Shown: positions 1-12,295, counted from the first letter of the stretch. The stretch is 64,000 bases of DNA from Tatumella morbirosei (GCF_000757425.2 NZ_JPKR02000003.1:496001-560000), one strand, 5' to 3'. Notes: a model not told the origin generated them from the sequence alone. A program made the numbers and translations.

Positions 1-108
1 TAAAGACAATGCATTAGAATGGTTACTACGCGGAGTCCCGACCGGGATAAGAGCAATTCAGACAAAATAGCAGAGAAGGCTGTGGCAGTTTGCTTACTGG
101 TTTGTGTC

Positions 109-132
109 AAAAAAAGGCCTGCAAAGCAGGCC
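109..132 (-). terminator. Rho-independent terminator of zwf
   Basis: On the minus strand a perfect 7-bp stem (GGCCTGC/GCAGGCC, 116-122 with 126-132) with a TTT loop is followed by seven T. It lies 24 bp past the zwf stop codon, so zwf is probably transcribed without edd/eda on the same message. Confidence 0.85.
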
Positions 133-155
133 ATAAGAAAATTTAACAGAATGTA

Positions 156-1631
156 TTATTCGAATTCATTCCACGAACGCCCGTCACGGGTGATCATCGC
201 GACAGAAGCGACCGGTCCCCAGGTACCTGCCTGATAAGGTTTAGCACCTTCCCCATCGGCTGCCCATGCTTCAATGATAGAGTCAACCCACGTCCAGGCA
301 GCTTCAACTTCGTCACGACGCACAAACAACGCCTGAATACCGCGCATGGTTTCCAACAGCAGGCGCTCATAAGCATCCGCCAGGTGTGACTGATTGAAGG
401 TCTCTGAAAAACTCAGATCCAGTTTAGTCGTCTGAAGTTTGTGCTTGTGATCCAGACCAGGCACTTTATTCAGAATTTCGATTGCAACGCCTTCATCCGG
501 CTGCAGTCGAATGGTCAGTTTATTCTGTGGTAACTCGGTGTAGGAATCTTTGAACAGATTCAGTTCCGGATTTTTGAAGTAAACGACCACCTCAGAACAT
601 TTGGACGGCAGACGTTTACCGGTTCTCAGATAGAAGGGTACGCCGGCCCAGCGCCAGTTATCAATATCCACCCGGATAGAGACAAAAGTTTCGGTGGCAC
701 TGGTTTTATTTGCACCCTCTTCTTCCAGATAGCCCGGCACTTTTTTACCCTGCACAAAACCAGCAGTGTACTGGCCACGAACCGTCTTATCACGGACGTT
801 AGACTGATCAATTCGACGCAGTGAACGCAGCACTTTCACTTTTTCATCACGGATACTGTCAGCACCCAGATCCGAAGGAGGAGACATCGCGATTATAGTC
901 AGAATCTGCAATAGGTGATTCTGTATCATATCGCGCATCTGACCGGCTTTATCGAAATAACCCCAACGACCTTCGATACCTACCTCTTCAGCAACAGTGA
1001 TTTGCACACTATCGATAGTGCGGTTATCCCAGTTATTCACGAACAGTGAGTTAGCGAAACGTAGAGCCAGAAGATTCAGTACGGTTTCTTTACCCAGGTA
1101 GTGGTCGATACGGAATACCTGGCTTTCTTCAAAATATTCACCAACTCCGTCGTTGATTTCGCGGGAAGTTTCCAGAGAGGTGCCCAGCGGCTTTTCCATC
1201 ACAACACGTGCAGGTTTGGCATTCAGTTTCGCCTGGCCAAGACCTTTACAAATAGCCCCAAAAGTATTGGGCGGCATTGCAAAGTAGTTGATGGTGGTAC
1301 GTTTTTTCTGGTCCAGCATCTTGCCTAAACGAGCGAAATGGGCGCTGTCGTTGACATCCAGGTTACAAAAATCGAGACGGTTGCTGAGTTTATCCCACAG
1401 CGCTTCATCGATCTTTTCCTTCATAAAGGTTTCCAGTGCTTCACGAACCACTTTAATGTAGGCAGCTTTATCCCATTCTGCCCTGCCTACACCAATGATG
1501 CGTGAATCTTCATGGATCTGTCCGGCTTTTTCCAGCTGATACAGGGATGGCAACAGCTTGCGGCGTGCGAGATCGCCTTTGGCACCGAAAATGACCAGAT
1601 CACATGCCTGGGCCTGATGGGTTACCGACAT
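156..1631 (-). CDS. zwf: Glucose-6-phosphate 1-dehydrogenase
   Basis: This cytosolic enzyme oxidises glucose-6-phosphate to 6-phosphogluconolactone with NADP+, the entry step of the oxidative pentose phosphate pathway. The 491-aa product has the E. coli length. The N-terminal nucleotide-binding motif [12 protein letters not shown] is visible at about residues 14-25, and the active-site segment RIDHYLGKE lies near residues 175-183. An AGGAGA-type ribosome site sits just before the ATG. The gene is followed by its own terminator. In E. coli the divergent neighbour is hexR, its repressor; here the divergent neighbour is pykA, with 562 bp between. Identity is certain from conservation; regulation cannot be read from the sequence. 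Confidence 0.97.
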   Translation of the reverse strand: MSVTHQAQACDLVIFGAKGDLARRKLLPSLYQLEKAGQIHEDSRIIGVGRAEWDKAAYIKVVREALETFMKEKIDEALWDKLSNRLDFCNLDVNDSAHFARLGKMLDQKKRTTINYFAMPPNTFGAICKGLGQAKLNAKPARVVMEKPLGTSLETSREINDGVGEYFEESQVFRIDHYLGKETVLNLLALRFANSLFVNNWDNRTIDSVQITVAEEVGIEGRWGYFDKAGQMRDMIQNHLLQILTIIAMSPPSDLGADSIRDEKVKVLRSLRRIDQSNVRDKTVRGQYTAGFVQGKKVPGYLEEEGANKTSATETFVSIRVDIDNWRWAGVPFYLRTGKRLPSKCSEVVVYFKNPELNLFKDSYTELPQNKLTIRLQPDEGVAIEILNKVPGLDHKHKLQTTKLDLSFSETFNQSHLADAYERLLLETMRGIQALFVRRDEVEAAWTWVDSIIEAWAADGEGAKPYQAGTWGPVASVAMITRDGRSWNEFE

Positions 1632-2193
1632 TCTATTCTCCTCGTTGCAGAATTACCGTCACTGTCTGCTGACATTGTCGGACTCTTTCATTATTCAATT
1701 GCGTTACACTGTACTGCTTTCATAACACCAGGTAAATACAAGGTTAATCCCCTGATGTTTCAATGGGTTCTGTAGACGCGCCTGCAAAGAACTCCCGGCA
1801 GACAGAATCACAGTCTTCATATCTACGTGAAACTATTAGTGATAGCTTATCCATTAGGGCGATTTTATCATTTCTGCGCCATTTTTACTGTGTGACTAAG
1901 ATTGAAATTACCTCCGACAATAATAGCCGGTGACTTTTTTTCTGTCACAGTTTAGGGTGTTAGGGTCCTTATTTTTACACTGTCTCAGGCAGAAAAAATT
2001 ATTTCATTTTTAGTTGCACCGTATCAAAGATCTGCCGGTCAAATAGCGCTGAGATAATAACAGTACAGGTACCGCCATACTTAACATTATGACAACATTT
2101 TAGCTCGAAATGGGTAACACCTTTCAGCTAGAATACCGGCATAAATTCCGATGCGGCAGCCATCCCGCATTTTTTTGTCAATGGAGTCCTTCA
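1632..2193. other. zwf-pykA divergent intergenic region, no hexR
   Basis: These 562 bp separate the divergent zwf and pykA starts. In E. coli this place holds hexR (RpiR family, about 289 codons). Here no frame is open long enough and no HexR-like peptide can be read on either strand. The region must contain both promoters, but I could not assign -35/-10 boxes with confidence, and no clear HexR palindrome (TGTAATTA-type) is visible. Confidence 0.6.
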
Positions 2194-3636
2194 ATGTCAC
2201 GACGTCTCAGAAGAACCAAAATCGTTACTACCCTTGGCCCCGCCACTGATCGCGATAATAACCTTGAAAAGATCATTGCAGCAGGGGCTAACGTAGTTCG
2301 TCTCAACTTCTCGCATGGGAGTCCTGAAGATCATCAGGCCCGGGCAGATAAAACACGTGAAATTGCAGCAAAACTCGGACGTCATGTCGCTATTCTCGGA
2401 GATCTGCAGGGTCCAAAAATCCGTGTGTCCACGTTCAAAGACGGAAAAGTATTTCTGAATGTCGGTGATGCCTTCTTACTTGATGCCGGCCTGGGTAAAG
2501 GCGAAGGTGATAAAGATAAAGTCGGAATTGATTACAAAGGTTTACCCCAGGATGTCGTACCCGGTGATATTTTATTACTGGACGACGGCCGCGTTCAGTT
2601 AAAAGTATTACGGGTCAATGACTCTCAGGTGTTTACCGAAGTGACCGTCGGAGGTCCACTGTCAAATAATAAAGGGATCAATAAATTGGGCGGCGGCTTA
2701 TCTGCCGCAGCACTTACCGAAAAAGACAAGGCGGACATCCATACCGCAGCCAAAATTGGTGTCGATTATCTGGCTGTCTCTTTCCCACGCTCCGGTGCCG
2801 ATCTGCATTATGCGCGCAAACTGGCTCAGGAAGCGGGTTGTGATGCTCAGATTGTCGCTAAGGTGGAACGTGCAGAAGCCGTAGCAACCCAGGCTGCCAT
2901 GGATGATATAATCCTTGCCTGTGATGTTGTTATGGTCGCCCGTGGCGATCTCGGTGTAGAAATTGGAGATCCTGAACTGGTAGGGATTCAGAAGACCCTG
3001 ATCCGTCGTGCTCGTCAGCTCAACCGTACCGTGATTACCGCAACCCAGATGATGGAATCCATGATCACTAACCCGATGCCTACCCGTGCGGAAGTTATGG
3101 ATGTAGCGAACGCCGTTCTGGATGGAACAGATGCTGTTATGTTGTCAGCGGAAACTGCCGCGGGTCAGTATCCGGCAGAAACGGTCAGTGCCATGGCTAA
3201 AGTTTGTCTTGGTGCGGAAAAGATCCCCAGTGTGAACGTCTCAAAACATCGTCTCGATGTGCAGTTTGATAATATCGAAGAAGCGATAGCCATGTCTGCC
3301 ATGTATGCCGCGAATCATCTGCGGGGGGTGAGTGCCATTATTACTATGACTGAGTCGGGCAGAACAGCACTGATGACTTCACGCATCACCTCAGGATTAC
3401 CGATTTTTGCGATGTCCCGCCATCCTAAAACACTTAGCCTGACCGCCTTGTATCGCGGTGTCACTCCGGTTGCGTTCAAAAGTTACACAGATGGTGTGGC
3501 CGCAGCCTACGATGCTGTCACCCTGTTACGTGATAAAGGTTATCTGATGACCGGGGATCTGGTGATTGTGACCCAGGGGGATGTGATGGGTGCCAGCGGA
3601 ACGACCAATACCAGCCGTGTGCTCAGAGTAGAGTAA
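2194..3636 (+). CDS. pykA: Pyruvate kinase II
   Basis: It converts phosphoenolpyruvate and ADP to pyruvate and ATP, the last step of glycolysis. The product is 480 aa, the E. coli PykA length, starting [12 protein letters not shown] chose this ATG because it has a GGAG ribosome site 7 bases upstream and matches the family start; an in-frame ATG at 2110 would add 28 unconserved residues. Visible landmarks are the substrate/metal region [10 protein letters not shown], the catalytic-lysine segment [20 protein letters not shown] and the C-terminal effector domain. It is the pykA (type II) paralogue, judging by close similarity along its length. It converges on lpxM across a strong hairpin. Confidence 0.97.
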   Translation: MSRRLRRTKIVTTLGPATDRDNNLEKIIAAGANVVRLNFSHGSPEDHQARADKTREIAAKLGRHVAILGDLQGPKIRVSTFKDGKVFLNVGDAFLLDAGLGKGEGDKDKVGIDYKGLPQDVVPGDILLLDDGRVQLKVLRVNDSQVFTEVTVGGPLSNNKGINKLGGGLSAAALTEKDKADIHTAAKIGVDYLAVSFPRSGADLHYARKLAQEAGCDAQIVAKVERAEAVATQAAMDDIILACDVVMVARGDLGVEIGDPELVGIQKTLIRRARQLNRTVITATQMMESMITNPMPTRAEVMDVANAVLDGTDAVMLSAETAAGQYPAETVSAMAKVCLGAEKIPSVNVSKHRLDVQFDNIEEAIAMSAMYAANHLRGVSAIITMTESGRTALMTSRITSGLPIFAMSRHPKTLSLTALYRGVTPVAFKSYTDGVAAAYDAVTLLRDKGYLMTGDLVIVTQGDVMGASGTTNTSRVLRVE

Positions 3637-3645
3637 TTCTCACCC

Positions 3646-3674
3646 TACTGCGGGCAAAAGGATTGCCCGCAGTA
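3646..3674. terminator. Hairpin between convergent pykA and lpxM
   Basis: A perfect 12-bp inverted repeat (TACTGCGGGCAA/TTGCCCGCAGTA) with a 5-base loop starts 10 bp after the pykA stop and ends 15 bp before the lpxM stop. It probably acts as a bidirectional terminator, although neither side has a good T tract. Confidence 0.6.
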
Positions 3675-3688
3675 TAGGTGTTCAGTGA

Positions 3689-4651
3689 TTACAGGTCTTT
3701 GCGTCTATAGGGTTCAATATCCCCTTCCTTACGGGTTTTCAGCAGCTTAAGAATCCATGTGTATTGTTCCGGATTCGGCCGGACGAATACTTCTACCTCC
3801 TGATTCATACGACGCGCCAATGTTCTATCATCAGCCTGCTCCAGATCTTCCATTGGCGGACGGATAAAAATATCCAGCTGATGCGTTTTCCCGTTGTAAA
3901 CCGGAAATAACGGCACAACCTGTGCACGACAGACCTTCATGAGTCTTCCAATGGCCGGCAGTGTCGCTTTATAGGTCGCAAAAAAATCAACAAATTCACT
4001 ATGTTCCGCGCCGTGGTCCTGATCAGGGAGATAGTAACCCCAGTACCCCTGCCGTACCGAACTAATAAAGGGTTTTATCCCGTCATTGCGCGCATGCATA
4101 CGGCCACCATACCGGCGGCGTAAGCGATTCCAGAGATAATCCATCAGCTGATTTTTCTGATTATGAAACATCGCGGCCATCTTCTGGCCTTCAGAAGCCA
4201 GCAGCATCGCAGGAATATCCACCCCCCAGCCATGCGGTACCAGAAAGATAACGTTCTGTTGTTGTTCCTGTAACTGACTGATGATCTCGCGACCATGCCA
4301 GACCACCCTTTTACGCACTGGCTGCGGTTTTTTTAACGCCAGTTCAGCCATCATCACCATCGCCTGAGGTGCGGTAGCAAACATTTTATCGATGATCTGT
4401 TCACGCTGTTCTTCCGGCAACTCCGGCAGGCAATACAACAGATTAATTTGGGCGCGTCTGCGGGCACTTTTGGCCAACCGGCCCACCCACTTGCCCAGTG
4501 TTCCCAGCACCGGATCACGGACAGAGACCGGTAACAAAGCCATTCCCCCCAGAGCAGCAATGGCTACCCAGTTGCCCCAGTAGCGAGGCTTCAGAAATTC
4601 CGTCTTAAACTGCGGAATAAATTCAACATTGTTCTTTTTTTCATTCTTCAT
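3689..4651 (-). CDS. lpxM: Lipid A biosynthesis (KDO)2-(lauroyl)-lipid IVA acyltransferase
   Basis: It adds the last secondary acyl chain (myristate in E. coli) to KDO2-lipid A at the inner face of the cytoplasmic membrane. The 320-aa product matches the LpxL/LpxM/LpxP family. An N-terminal hydrophobic segment (about residues 28-42) is followed by the catalytic HX4D motif in HGWGVD, and then YYLPDQDHG. LpxM rather than LpxL is supported by sequence and by position beside mepM-znuA, as in E. coli. The ATG has an AGAGG ribosome site. The mepM terminator lies upstream, so lpxM has its own promoter in about 70 bp. Confidence 0.93.
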   Translation of the reverse strand: MKNEKKNNVEFIPQFKTEFLKPRYWGNWVAIAALGGMALLPVSVRDPVLGTLGKWVGRLAKSARRRAQINLLYCLPELPEEQREQIIDKMFATAPQAMVMMAELALKKPQPVRKRVVWHGREIISQLQEQQQNVIFLVPHGWGVDIPAMLLASEGQKMAAMFHNQKNQLMDYLWNRLRRRYGGRMHARNDGIKPFISSVRQGYWGYYLPDQDHGAEHSEFVDFFATYKATLPAIGRLMKVCRAQVVPLFPVYNGKTHQLDIFIRPPMEDLEQADDRTLARRMNQEVEVFVRPNPEQYTWILKLLKTRKEGDIEPYRRKDL

Positions 4652-4724
4652 GCACTGGCCTCTGTAGATACCGGGATTATGATAGTGCTGAAGGGATATT
4701 TTGCAATAATCATCTGCATAAATG

Positions 4725-4754
4725 AAAAAAGCCGGGTAACAATCCCCCGGCTTT
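4725..4754 (-). terminator. Rho-independent terminator of mepM
   Basis: On the minus strand a GCCGGG/CCCGGC stem, extended by flanking A-T pairs, is followed by six T. It lies 24 bp after the mepM stop and closes the znuA-mepM unit. Confidence 0.85.
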
Positions 4755-4777
4755 CTAACTGAGTTTCTTCCTCAGGT

Positions 4778-6103
4778 TTAAAACGTTAGTTGCTTTTGCC
4801 AGCCTTTTACATCGGCCAGGTACTGTTTGCGGGCACTGCCATTCAAACCTTCCATTCTTGGCATCTGCGCGGTGAGTGGATTCACCGCCTGGTTATTAAT
4901 CCAGATTTCGTAATGCAGGTGCGGTCCGGTTGAGCGTCCGGTGTTACCGGATAATGCGATACGATCACCGCGTTTCACTTTCTGCCCGGGTTTAACCAGT
5001 AAACGGCTCAGGTGCATATAACGAGTCATATACTGACGACCGTGACGCAAAGCGACATAAATTCCGCTGGCTCCGCCATTTTTAGCGGTAATTACCTCAC
5101 CATCTCCCACAGCCAGCACCGGCGTACCAATCGGCAGGGCAAAATCCACACCGCGGTGAGGAGCTATCCGGCCAGTGACAGGGTTAAGGCGACGCGGGTT
5201 GAAATTAGAGGAAACACGGAACTGTTTCACTGTCGGAAAACGCAGGAACCCTCGTGACAACCCTGAACCATTGCGGTCATAAAATTTTCCGTCATCGGCC
5301 CGAAAAGCGTAATAATCTTTACCGGAAGAGCGTAACCGAACGCCCAGTAACTGGCTCTGCATGGTTTTACCGTCGAGATTTTCTCGCGACATCAGGACAC
5401 TAAATTTATCCCCTGCCCGTAATTTACGAAAATCCATTTGCCATTGCAGCGCCTTAATCACCGCACTGGCTTCTGCTGCCGATAGCCCTGCACGCTGGGC
5501 GCTCTGAGAGAAGCTCCCCTGCACCGCGCCACGTAAAACGGTATCTTTCCAGATACCTTTCTGGATAGTCGGCGTCATGGTAAAACTATCCTGAGCATTA
5601 CGCTGGTAATCACGGGTTTCACGACGTGAGATTTCCCAGCTCAGGGTTTGTAACTGACCATCTGCATTAAGTGTCCAGCTCAGACTCTGCCCGACATTAA
5701 GATTACGTAGTGCTTTATCACTGCTGACCAGCGAATTGACATCCGAAAGGTCAATACCATACTGATTAAGGATACTACTCAGCGTATCGCCCGCAGATAC
5801 CGTGTAATCACGGCCAGTCGGTGTATCGGTGTCTCCCGCACCATCTGGTGGAACATCTTCTTCATCTGCAGTTGAACTACTCTGATCCAGCGGCTCACTG
5901 GCTTCAGGCAGGATCTGACTCAATTGCTGACTGTCGGTTTCAATATTTCTGACTATCGATTCGGATAGATCGCCATGCGGATAAAACGGAGGCTGCCATA
6001 CTGCGACAGCCAGCGTAATTACGCTTAGCGACCCCAGAATAATACGATGAGGTCGCGGCAGATTGTTAAATGCCAGGGCGACAGAACGGGCAATCTGTTG
6101 CAC
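4778..6103 (-). CDS. mepM: Murein DD-endopeptidase MepM (M23 family)
   Basis: This envelope hydrolase cuts D-Ala-mDAP cross-links so that new peptidoglycan can be inserted. The 441-aa product (E. coli 440) begins with a membrane-anchoring hydrophobic segment (about residues 20-38). A LysM-like region follows around SAGDTLSSILNQYGI. The C-terminal M23 zinc peptidase domain shows HRGVDFALP and TGPHLHYEIW, the H-x3-D and HLH ligand motifs. The start codon is GTG, as indicated by the conserved MQQIARSVALAFNNLPRPHR beginning. It lies 15 bp downstream of znuA on the same strand, so co-transcription from the Zur-controlled promoter is likely. Confidence 0.95.
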   Translation of the reverse strand: MQQIARSVALAFNNLPRPHRIILGSLSVITLAVAVWQPPFYPHGDLSESIVRNIETDSQQLSQILPEASEPLDQSSSTADEEDVPPDGAGDTDTPTGRDYTVSAGDTLSSILNQYGIDLSDVNSLVSSDKALRNLNVGQSLSWTLNADGQLQTLSWEISRRETRDYQRNAQDSFTMTPTIQKGIWKDTVLRGAVQGSFSQSAQRAGLSAAEASAVIKALQWQMDFRKLRAGDKFSVLMSRENLDGKTMQSQLLGVRLRSSGKDYYAFRADDGKFYDRNGSGLSRGFLRFPTVKQFRVSSNFNPRRLNPVTGRIAPHRGVDFALPIGTPVLAVGDGEVITAKNGGASGIYVALRHGRQYMTRYMHLSRLLVKPGQKVKRGDRIALSGNTGRSTGPHLHYEIWINNQAVNPLTAQMPRMEGLNGSARKQYLADVKGWQKQLTF

Positions 6104-6118
6104 TAAATTGTTTTCCTT

Positions 6119-7078
6119 TTATGCTCCTTTCAGGCAGCTCGTGTACTGAACAGACAGCTGTGACAAAAATTGCACATAACTCTCACGGGTGACTCCGATA
6201 TTCATACCCAATGGGTCAAGAGTACCTTTACGCACCGACGTACCACGGGCAACCGCATCGATAACGGCTGGCCTGAATTGTGGCTCAGCAAAGACACATA
6301 CGGCCTTCTGCTCAACCAACTGTGTTCTTATTTGGTGTAATCTCTGAGCTCCGGGTTGGATTTCAGGATTCACAGTAAAATGCCCCAGCGGCGACAGACC
6401 AAAATAGTTCTCAAAATAGCCGTAGGCATCATGAAAAACGAAGTAGCCTTTCTGACTTACCGGCGCCAGCCGGGCACGTATTTGTTTATCGGTTTCAACC
6501 AGCCTGGCTTTAAAAAATTCCAGGTTAGCATCCAGTTGGTCTTTACGATTTGGTATAAGTTCCAACAATTTATCATGAATTGCAATTGCCGATGCTTCGG
6601 CTATCTTTGGCGACATCCAGATATGCATATTATATTCACCATGGGAATGATGAACATCGGAGTTCTCCGTAGCTGAGGATACGTGATCATCCTGATGAAG
6701 TTCGTGATCGTGATCATCATCATCCCCCTTGAGTAGTAATGGCGTCACCGCAGGCAGAGCTGCAAGTTGCACTGTTTTATCTGCCGGTATAGTCGCCACC
6801 GCACTGGTCATGTAGGCCTCCATCTCTGGCCCAATCCAGATAACTAACCCTGCGTTTTTTATACGTTTTATATCAGAAGGTCGCAGTGCATATTCATGCT
6901 CTGAGGCACCGTCAGGCAGTACCACACTCACCGGGGTCACTCCGTCTGCAATGGCTGACGCAATAAACGCCAGAGGTTTGATCGAAGTGACCACTTCACT
7001 ATGGGCAGTGACCGGAAATAAACTGCTAACAGAGAGCGCAGATAATAGCGGAAAATAAAATGATTTTAAATGTAACAT
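6119..7078 (-). CDS. znuA: Zinc ABC transporter, periplasmic zinc-binding protein
   Basis: It captures Zn2+ in the periplasm and delivers it to ZnuBC. The 319-aa product has an N-terminal signal peptide (cleavage probably after ...VTAHS). It carries the hallmark acidic and histidine-rich loop at about residues 118-146 ([14 protein letters not shown], then HHSHGE). Ligand histidines are in [19 protein letters not shown] and HDAYGYF. It is divergent from znuC over a short AT-rich region with a Zur-like palindrome. With mepM 15 bp downstream it probably forms a two-gene unit. Confidence 0.96.
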   Translation of the reverse strand: MLHLKSFYFPLLSALSVSSLFPVTAHSEVVTSIKPLAFIASAIADGVTPVSVVLPDGASEHEYALRPSDIKRIKNAGLVIWIGPEMEAYMTSAVATIPADKTVQLAALPAVTPLLLKGDDDDHDHELHQDDHVSSATENSDVHHSHGEYNMHIWMSPKIAEASAIAIHDKLLELIPNRKDQLDANLEFFKARLVETDKQIRARLAPVSQKGYFVFHDAYGYFENYFGLSPLGHFTVNPEIQPGAQRLHQIRTQLVEQKAVCVFAEPQFRPAVIDAVARGTSVRKGTLDPLGMNIGVTRESYVQFLSQLSVQYTSCLKGA

Positions 7079-7111
7079 TTTAATTCAAACCTTAAGAATA
7101 CCATCTATAAT

Positions 7112-7126
7112 TGTGATATTATAACA
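7112..7126. promoter_or_regulatory. Probable Zur operator between znuA and znuCB
   Basis: TGTGATATTATAACA is palindromic apart from one mismatched pair and resembles the core of the enterobacterial Zur box (TGTTATA-n-TATAACA). It lies centrally in the 77-bp divergent space between znuA and znuC, where E. coli has its Zur site. The assignment rests on pattern and position only. Confidence 0.75.
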
Positions 7127-7155
7127 TTATAATATTGTTGCAAACTGTAAAAATC

Positions 7156-7911
7156 ATGACTGAACTGGTCGCGCTAGACAACATTTCGGTAGACTTTGGT
7201 CATCGCAATGTATTAAGCAATATCACCCTGTCACTAAAAGCCGGAAGAATTCTGACCCTGATGGGACCCAATGGCGCAGGTAAATCGACGTTAGTGCGCC
7301 TGATACTGGGTTTACTTAAACCTCAACAGGGCACTGTCCGCCGTATCCATGGACTGACGACCGGGTATGTACCGCAAAAATTGCATATTGATCCCACGCT
7401 TCCTCTCACCGTGGACCGGTTTATGCGCCTTTCTCCGCGCGTCAAAGCAGCCGATGTATTACCGGCACTGATTCGGGTACAGGCAGCGCACCTGCAACAC
7501 TCAGCTTTGCAAACGCTTTCCGGTGGAGAACTACAACGGGTACTGCTGGCTCGCGCACTACCCGGTCGTCCGCAACTGCTGGTACTGGATGAACCGACCC
7601 AAGGGGTCGATGTCAACGGTCAGGTTGCTCTTTACGATCTGATTAATCAGTTGCGTCTTGAGTTGAACTGTGGAGTGCTAATGGTCTCACATGACCTGCA
7701 TCTGGTAATGGCCAGGACCGATGAGGTGTTGTGCCTGAATCATCACATTTGTTGTTCAGGAACCCCCGAAATTGTCACTCAGCATCCGGAATTTATTGCC
7801 TTGTTTGGACCACGTGGTGCAGAAGAACTGGCTATCTATCGTCACCACCATAATCATCGCCATGACCTGCAAGGCCGGATTGTGTTACGTAAGGGGAATG
7901 AACACCGATGA
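7156..7911 (+). CDS. znuC: Zinc ABC transporter ATP-binding protein
   Basis: It supplies ATP hydrolysis for high-affinity zinc import at the inner face of the cytoplasmic membrane. The 251-aa product has Walker [10 protein letters not shown], signature LSGGELQRV, Walker B LLVLDEP and the switch histidine in MVSHDLHL. The histidine-rich tail [13 protein letters not shown] is typical of ZnuC. I used the ATG at 7156 because it gives the family start ([11 protein letters not shown]); a TTG 21 bases earlier is less likely. No strong ribosome site is visible. Its last four bases overlap the znuB start (ATGA), so the two are translationally coupled. Confidence 0.95.
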   Translation: MTELVALDNISVDFGHRNVLSNITLSLKAGRILTLMGPNGAGKSTLVRLILGLLKPQQGTVRRIHGLTTGYVPQKLHIDPTLPLTVDRFMRLSPRVKAADVLPALIRVQAAHLQHSALQTLSGGELQRVLLARALPGRPQLLVLDEPTQGVDVNGQVALYDLINQLRLELNCGVLMVSHDLHLVMARTDEVLCLNHHICCSGTPEIVTQHPEFIALFGPRGAEELAIYRHHHNHRHDLQGRIVLRKGNEHR

Positions 7912-8693
7912 TTGAATTACTGTTGCCCGGCTGGCTGGGTGGAATGCTACTGACGCTGGCTGCAGGTCCGCTCGGTTCATTTGTGGTCTGGCGGCGCATG
8001 TCATACTTTGGCGATACACTGGCACATGCCTCGTTACTCGGGGTGGCGTTCGGTTTGTTACTGAACATTAACCCCTATTATGCCGTGATTGCCATAACAC
8101 TGTTGCTGGCGTTGTTGCTGGTGTTGCTGGAGCATCGTCAGCAACTGGCTATCGATACCTTGCTAGGCATCCTGGCCCACAGTGCATTATCACTCGGCCT
8201 GGTGGTGGTCAGTTTGATGTCGAACATCAGAGTCGACCTGATGGCCTATCTGTTCGGGGACTTACTCTCAGTAGCTCCCGGTGACCTGTGGATTATCGGG
8301 GGGGGCGTACTGGCAGTAGTTGTGTTGCTACTCTGTCAGTGGCGTTCACTACTGTCGATGACCATTAGCCCTGAACTTGCACAGATTGAAGGAGTTAATC
8401 TGCAGCGTTGCCGGATATTGCTGATGCTTACCACCGCTCTGACGATAGGGGTCGCCATGAAATTTGTCGGAGCCCTGATTATCACTTCCCTGCTGATTAT
8501 TCCGGCTGCTACTGCACGGCGTTTCTCACGCTCCCCTGAGCAAATGGCGGGTTTAGCGGTCATCTGTGGAATGCTGGCAGTCACAGGTGGTATGGCCTTT
8601 TCGGCACTTTACGATACCCCGGCAGGCCCTTCAGTAGTGCTGAGTGCAACGTTACTGTTTGTGCTCAGCCTGCTGAAAAAAAGTGCAATCTGA
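7908..8693 (+). CDS. znuB: Zinc ABC transporter permease
   Basis: This is the membrane channel subunit of the ZnuABC importer. The 261-aa product is a member of the ABC-3 metal permease family with about eight hydrophobic spans. Family features include [18 protein letters not shown] near the N terminus and the conserved segment [20 protein letters not shown]. It overlaps znuC by 4 bp. It is followed by a hairpin and convergent ruvB. Confidence 0.96.
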   Translation: MIELLLPGWLGGMLLTLAAGPLGSFVVWRRMSYFGDTLAHASLLGVAFGLLLNINPYYAVIAITLLLALLLVLLEHRQQLAIDTLLGILAHSALSLGLVVVSLMSNIRVDLMAYLFGDLLSVAPGDLWIIGGGVLAVVVLLLCQWRSLLSMTISPELAQIEGVNLQRCRILLMLTTALTIGVAMKFVGALIITSLLIIPAATARRFSRSPEQMAGLAVICGMLAVTGGMAFSALYDTPAGPSVVLSATLLFVLSLLKKSAI

Positions 8694-8703
8694 AACACTC
8701 TTC

Positions 8704-8725
8704 AGAAGGTGCATCTGCACCTTCT
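8704..8725. terminator. Hairpin between convergent znuB and ruvB
   Basis: A perfect 10-bp inverted repeat (AGAAGGTGCA/TGCACCTTCT) begins 11 bp after the znuB stop and ends 13 bp before the ruvB stop. T tracts are poor on both sides, so terminator function is likely but not certain. Confidence 0.55.
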
Positions 8726-8738
8726 AAATTTATCGCCG

Positions 8739-10368
<1,630 letters not shown>

Positions 10369-10412
10369 TCTGCGTATCCTTATGTTTTAAGCACTGCTGT
10401 GGTTTATAGCAT

Positions 10413-10438
10413 AAAAAAGGCTGGATGAATATCCAGCC
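10413..10438 (-). terminator. Rho-independent terminator of ruvC, overlapping the LexA box
   Basis: On the minus strand GGCTGGAT/ATCCAGCC forms an 8-bp stem with a 4-base loop, followed by six T, 22 bp after the ruvC stop. The same palindrome is the ruvAB LexA box. Confidence 0.7.
10421..10436. promoter_or_regulatory. LexA (SOS) box upstream of ruvAB
   Basis: CTGGATGAATATCCAG fits the CTG-N10-CAG consensus of enterobacterial LexA sites and is nearly identical to the known E. coli ruvAB operator. It lies upstream of ruvA and downstream of ruvC, so it controls ruvAB but not ruvC. Confidence 0.88.
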
Positions 10439-10459
10439 CTGGTGATGTTATCTGTTTTT

Positions 10460-10981
10460 TCAGCGCAATCTGCCGCGTGCCAATAATAACGCATTATCAC
10501 TGACCCGTAACGCGTTCTGGCTAATATGGCAATGAGTGATGGCAATCGCCAACGCATCAGCCGCATCGGCCTGAGGGTTGGCGGGGAGCTTCAGCAAATT
10601 ACGTACCATATGCTGAACCTGCGCTTTTTCGGCGGCCCCGGTACCGGTCACCGTCTGCTTGACCTGGCGTGCGGCATATTCGAACACCGGTACTTCATGA
10701 TTCACCGCTGCAACAATTGCCGCTCCCCTGGCCTGCCCCAGTTTCAACGCTGAATCCGCATTTTTCGCCATAAACACCTGTTCAACAGCAAAATAGTCCG
10801 GCGAGAACTGAGTGATAATTTCACTGACACCGGCATAAATCAGCCGCAGGCGTTCAGGTAACGCCGCAGTATTAGTGCGAATACAACCACTTCCCAGATA
10901 GGTCAGTTGCCTGCCTACCTGGCGGATAACACCATATCCGGTAATACGTGACCCAGGATCTATCCCCAGAATGATTGCCAT
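10460..10981 (-). CDS. ruvC: Crossover junction endodeoxyribonuclease RuvC
   Basis: RuvC resolves Holliday junctions by paired nicks. The 173-aa product has the E. coli length. It shows the first catalytic Asp in [14 protein letters not shown], the second acidic residue in DYFAVEQVF, and the C-terminal [12 protein letters not shown] pair. It lies 38 bp downstream of yebC on the same strand and ends at a terminator, so yebC-ruvC are probably co-transcribed separately from ruvAB. Confidence 0.96.
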   Translation of the reverse strand: MAIILGIDPGSRITGYGVIRQVGRQLTYLGSGCIRTNTAALPERLRLIYAGVSEIITQFSPDYFAVEQVFMAKNADSALKLGQARGAAIVAAVNHEVPVFEYAARQVKQTVTGTGAAEKAQVQHMVRNLLKLPANPQADAADALAIAITHCHISQNALRVSDNALLLARGRLR

Positions 10982-11019
10982 AGCAAAAGCCCTGTGTCGC
11001 GGTTATCGTGCATGGCAGA

Positions 11020-11763
11020 TTACAGGGTTTCTGCAATCTCATCAGAAATTTCACCATTATGGTAAACTTCCTGCACATCGTCACAGTCTTCCAGCATGTC
11101 TATCAGACGTAACAGTTTTGGCGCAGTATCGGCATCCATTTCTGCTTTGGTCGACGGAATCATAGTCACTTCGGCGTTATCAGCTTTCAGTCCACCCGCT
11201 TCCAGAGCATCACGCACTTTACCCAGATCTTCCCAGGCAGTGAACACATCGATAGCACCGTCATCATAGCTCATGACATCTTCTGCACCGGCTTCAAGCG
11301 CCGCTTCCATAATGGTATCTTCGTCCTGGCCCGGCGCGAAGGAAATGACGCCTTTGCGGCTAAACAGGTAGGCAACAGAACCATCGGTCCCCAGGTTACC
11401 CCCGGTTTTGGTGAAGGCATGACGCACTTCTGAAACGGTACGGTTACGGTTATCACTCAGGCATTCTACCATCACGGCACTGCCACCCGGGCCATAGCCT
11501 TCATAAATGATGGTTTCCATGTTGCTGTCATCTTCACCGCCTACCCCGCGTGCAATGGCACGGTTCATGGTGTCACGGGTCATGTTATTTGACAGCGCTT
11601 TATCCATCGCAGCGCGCAGGCGCGGGTTGGAACCAGCATCGCCACCACCCAGTTTGGCGGCGGTCACCAACTCACGGATAATCTTGGTGAAAATTTTCCC
11701 GCGTTTAGCATCCTGTGCCGCTTTGCGGTGTTTGGTATTAGCCCATTTACTGTGTCCGGCCAT
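11020..11763 (-). CDS. yebC: YebC/PmpR family transcriptional/translational regulator
   Basis: The 247-aa product begins with the highly conserved [22 protein letters not shown] segment and shows the family block [12 protein letters not shown] and [10 protein letters not shown]. Members are cytosolic; some bind DNA as regulators and recent work on the family links it to relief of ribosome stalling at proline runs. The gene lies between nudB and ruvC as in E. coli. No unusual feature is seen. Confidence 0.95.
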   Translation of the reverse strand: MAGHSKWANTKHRKAAQDAKRGKIFTKIIRELVTAAKLGGGDAGSNPRLRAAMDKALSNNMTRDTMNRAIARGVGGEDDSNMETIIYEGYGPGGSAVMVECLSDNRNRTVSEVRHAFTKTGGNLGTDGSVAYLFSRKGVISFAPGQDEDTIMEAALEAGAEDVMSYDDGAIDVFTAWEDLGKVRDALEAGGLKADNAEVTMIPSTKAEMDADTAPKLLRLIDMLEDCDDVQEVYHNGEISDEIAETL

Positions 11764-11857
11764 ATATTTGGTCTCTCACTATCTCGTTATCAGATAATCG
11801 GGGACAAAGCGCGTGAAAATCATTACGCTTTTCATCCAATGACATCGCCCTGACGCA

Positions 11858-12295
11858 TCAGCGGGCGATAAATTTTTCAATTGCTTCGCGGTTACTCCAC
11901 GACTTAGTCAGCACAGCAGCCTCATTTGCGGGCAACCACTGGCTGGCTAAATGTTCGGTCAGTATTACCGCCTGTTCTTCCGGCAGTGGCAGCAAAAACC
12001 AGTGTTCCTGATTATGTGTCACCCCCGGAGCATAGCGATGCCGGTAATGCGGGAAGATTTCAAAGCTAATCTGCTGCCTGCAGTCAGTCAGCTCCAGTCC
12101 CTGTGCCGGGATATCTATCCCCAGCTCTTCCTTTACTTCCCGTATCGCGGCCTCGTCGGGCTGTTCACCCGATTCCAGGCTACCCGTCACCGACTGCCAG
12201 AACCCGGGATCATCCCGGCGCTGTAACATCAACACCCTGCCGGTATCCCGGGCGTAAATTACGACCAGTACCGACACCGGATGTTTATATTTCAT
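11858..12295 (-). CDS. nudB: Dihydroneopterin triphosphate diphosphatase (Nudix)
   Basis: It removes pyrophosphate from dihydroneopterin triphosphate in folate synthesis. The 145-aa product contains the Nudix box GSLESGEQPDEAAIREVKEELGI in the G-x5-E-x7-REVxEExGx form (about residues 37-59). The ATG overlaps the aspS stop by one base (TAATG), so translation is coupled to aspS. E. coli NudB is 150 aa. Assignment to NudB rather than another Nudix enzyme rests on position and overall similarity. Confidence 0.92.
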   Translation of the reverse strand: MKYKHPVSVLVVIYARDTGRVLMLQRRDDPGFWQSVTGSLESGEQPDEAAIREVKEELGIDIPAQGLELTDCRQQISFEIFPHYRHRYAPGVTHNQEHWFLLPLPEEQAVILTEHLASQWLPANEAAVLTKSWSNREAIEKFIAR

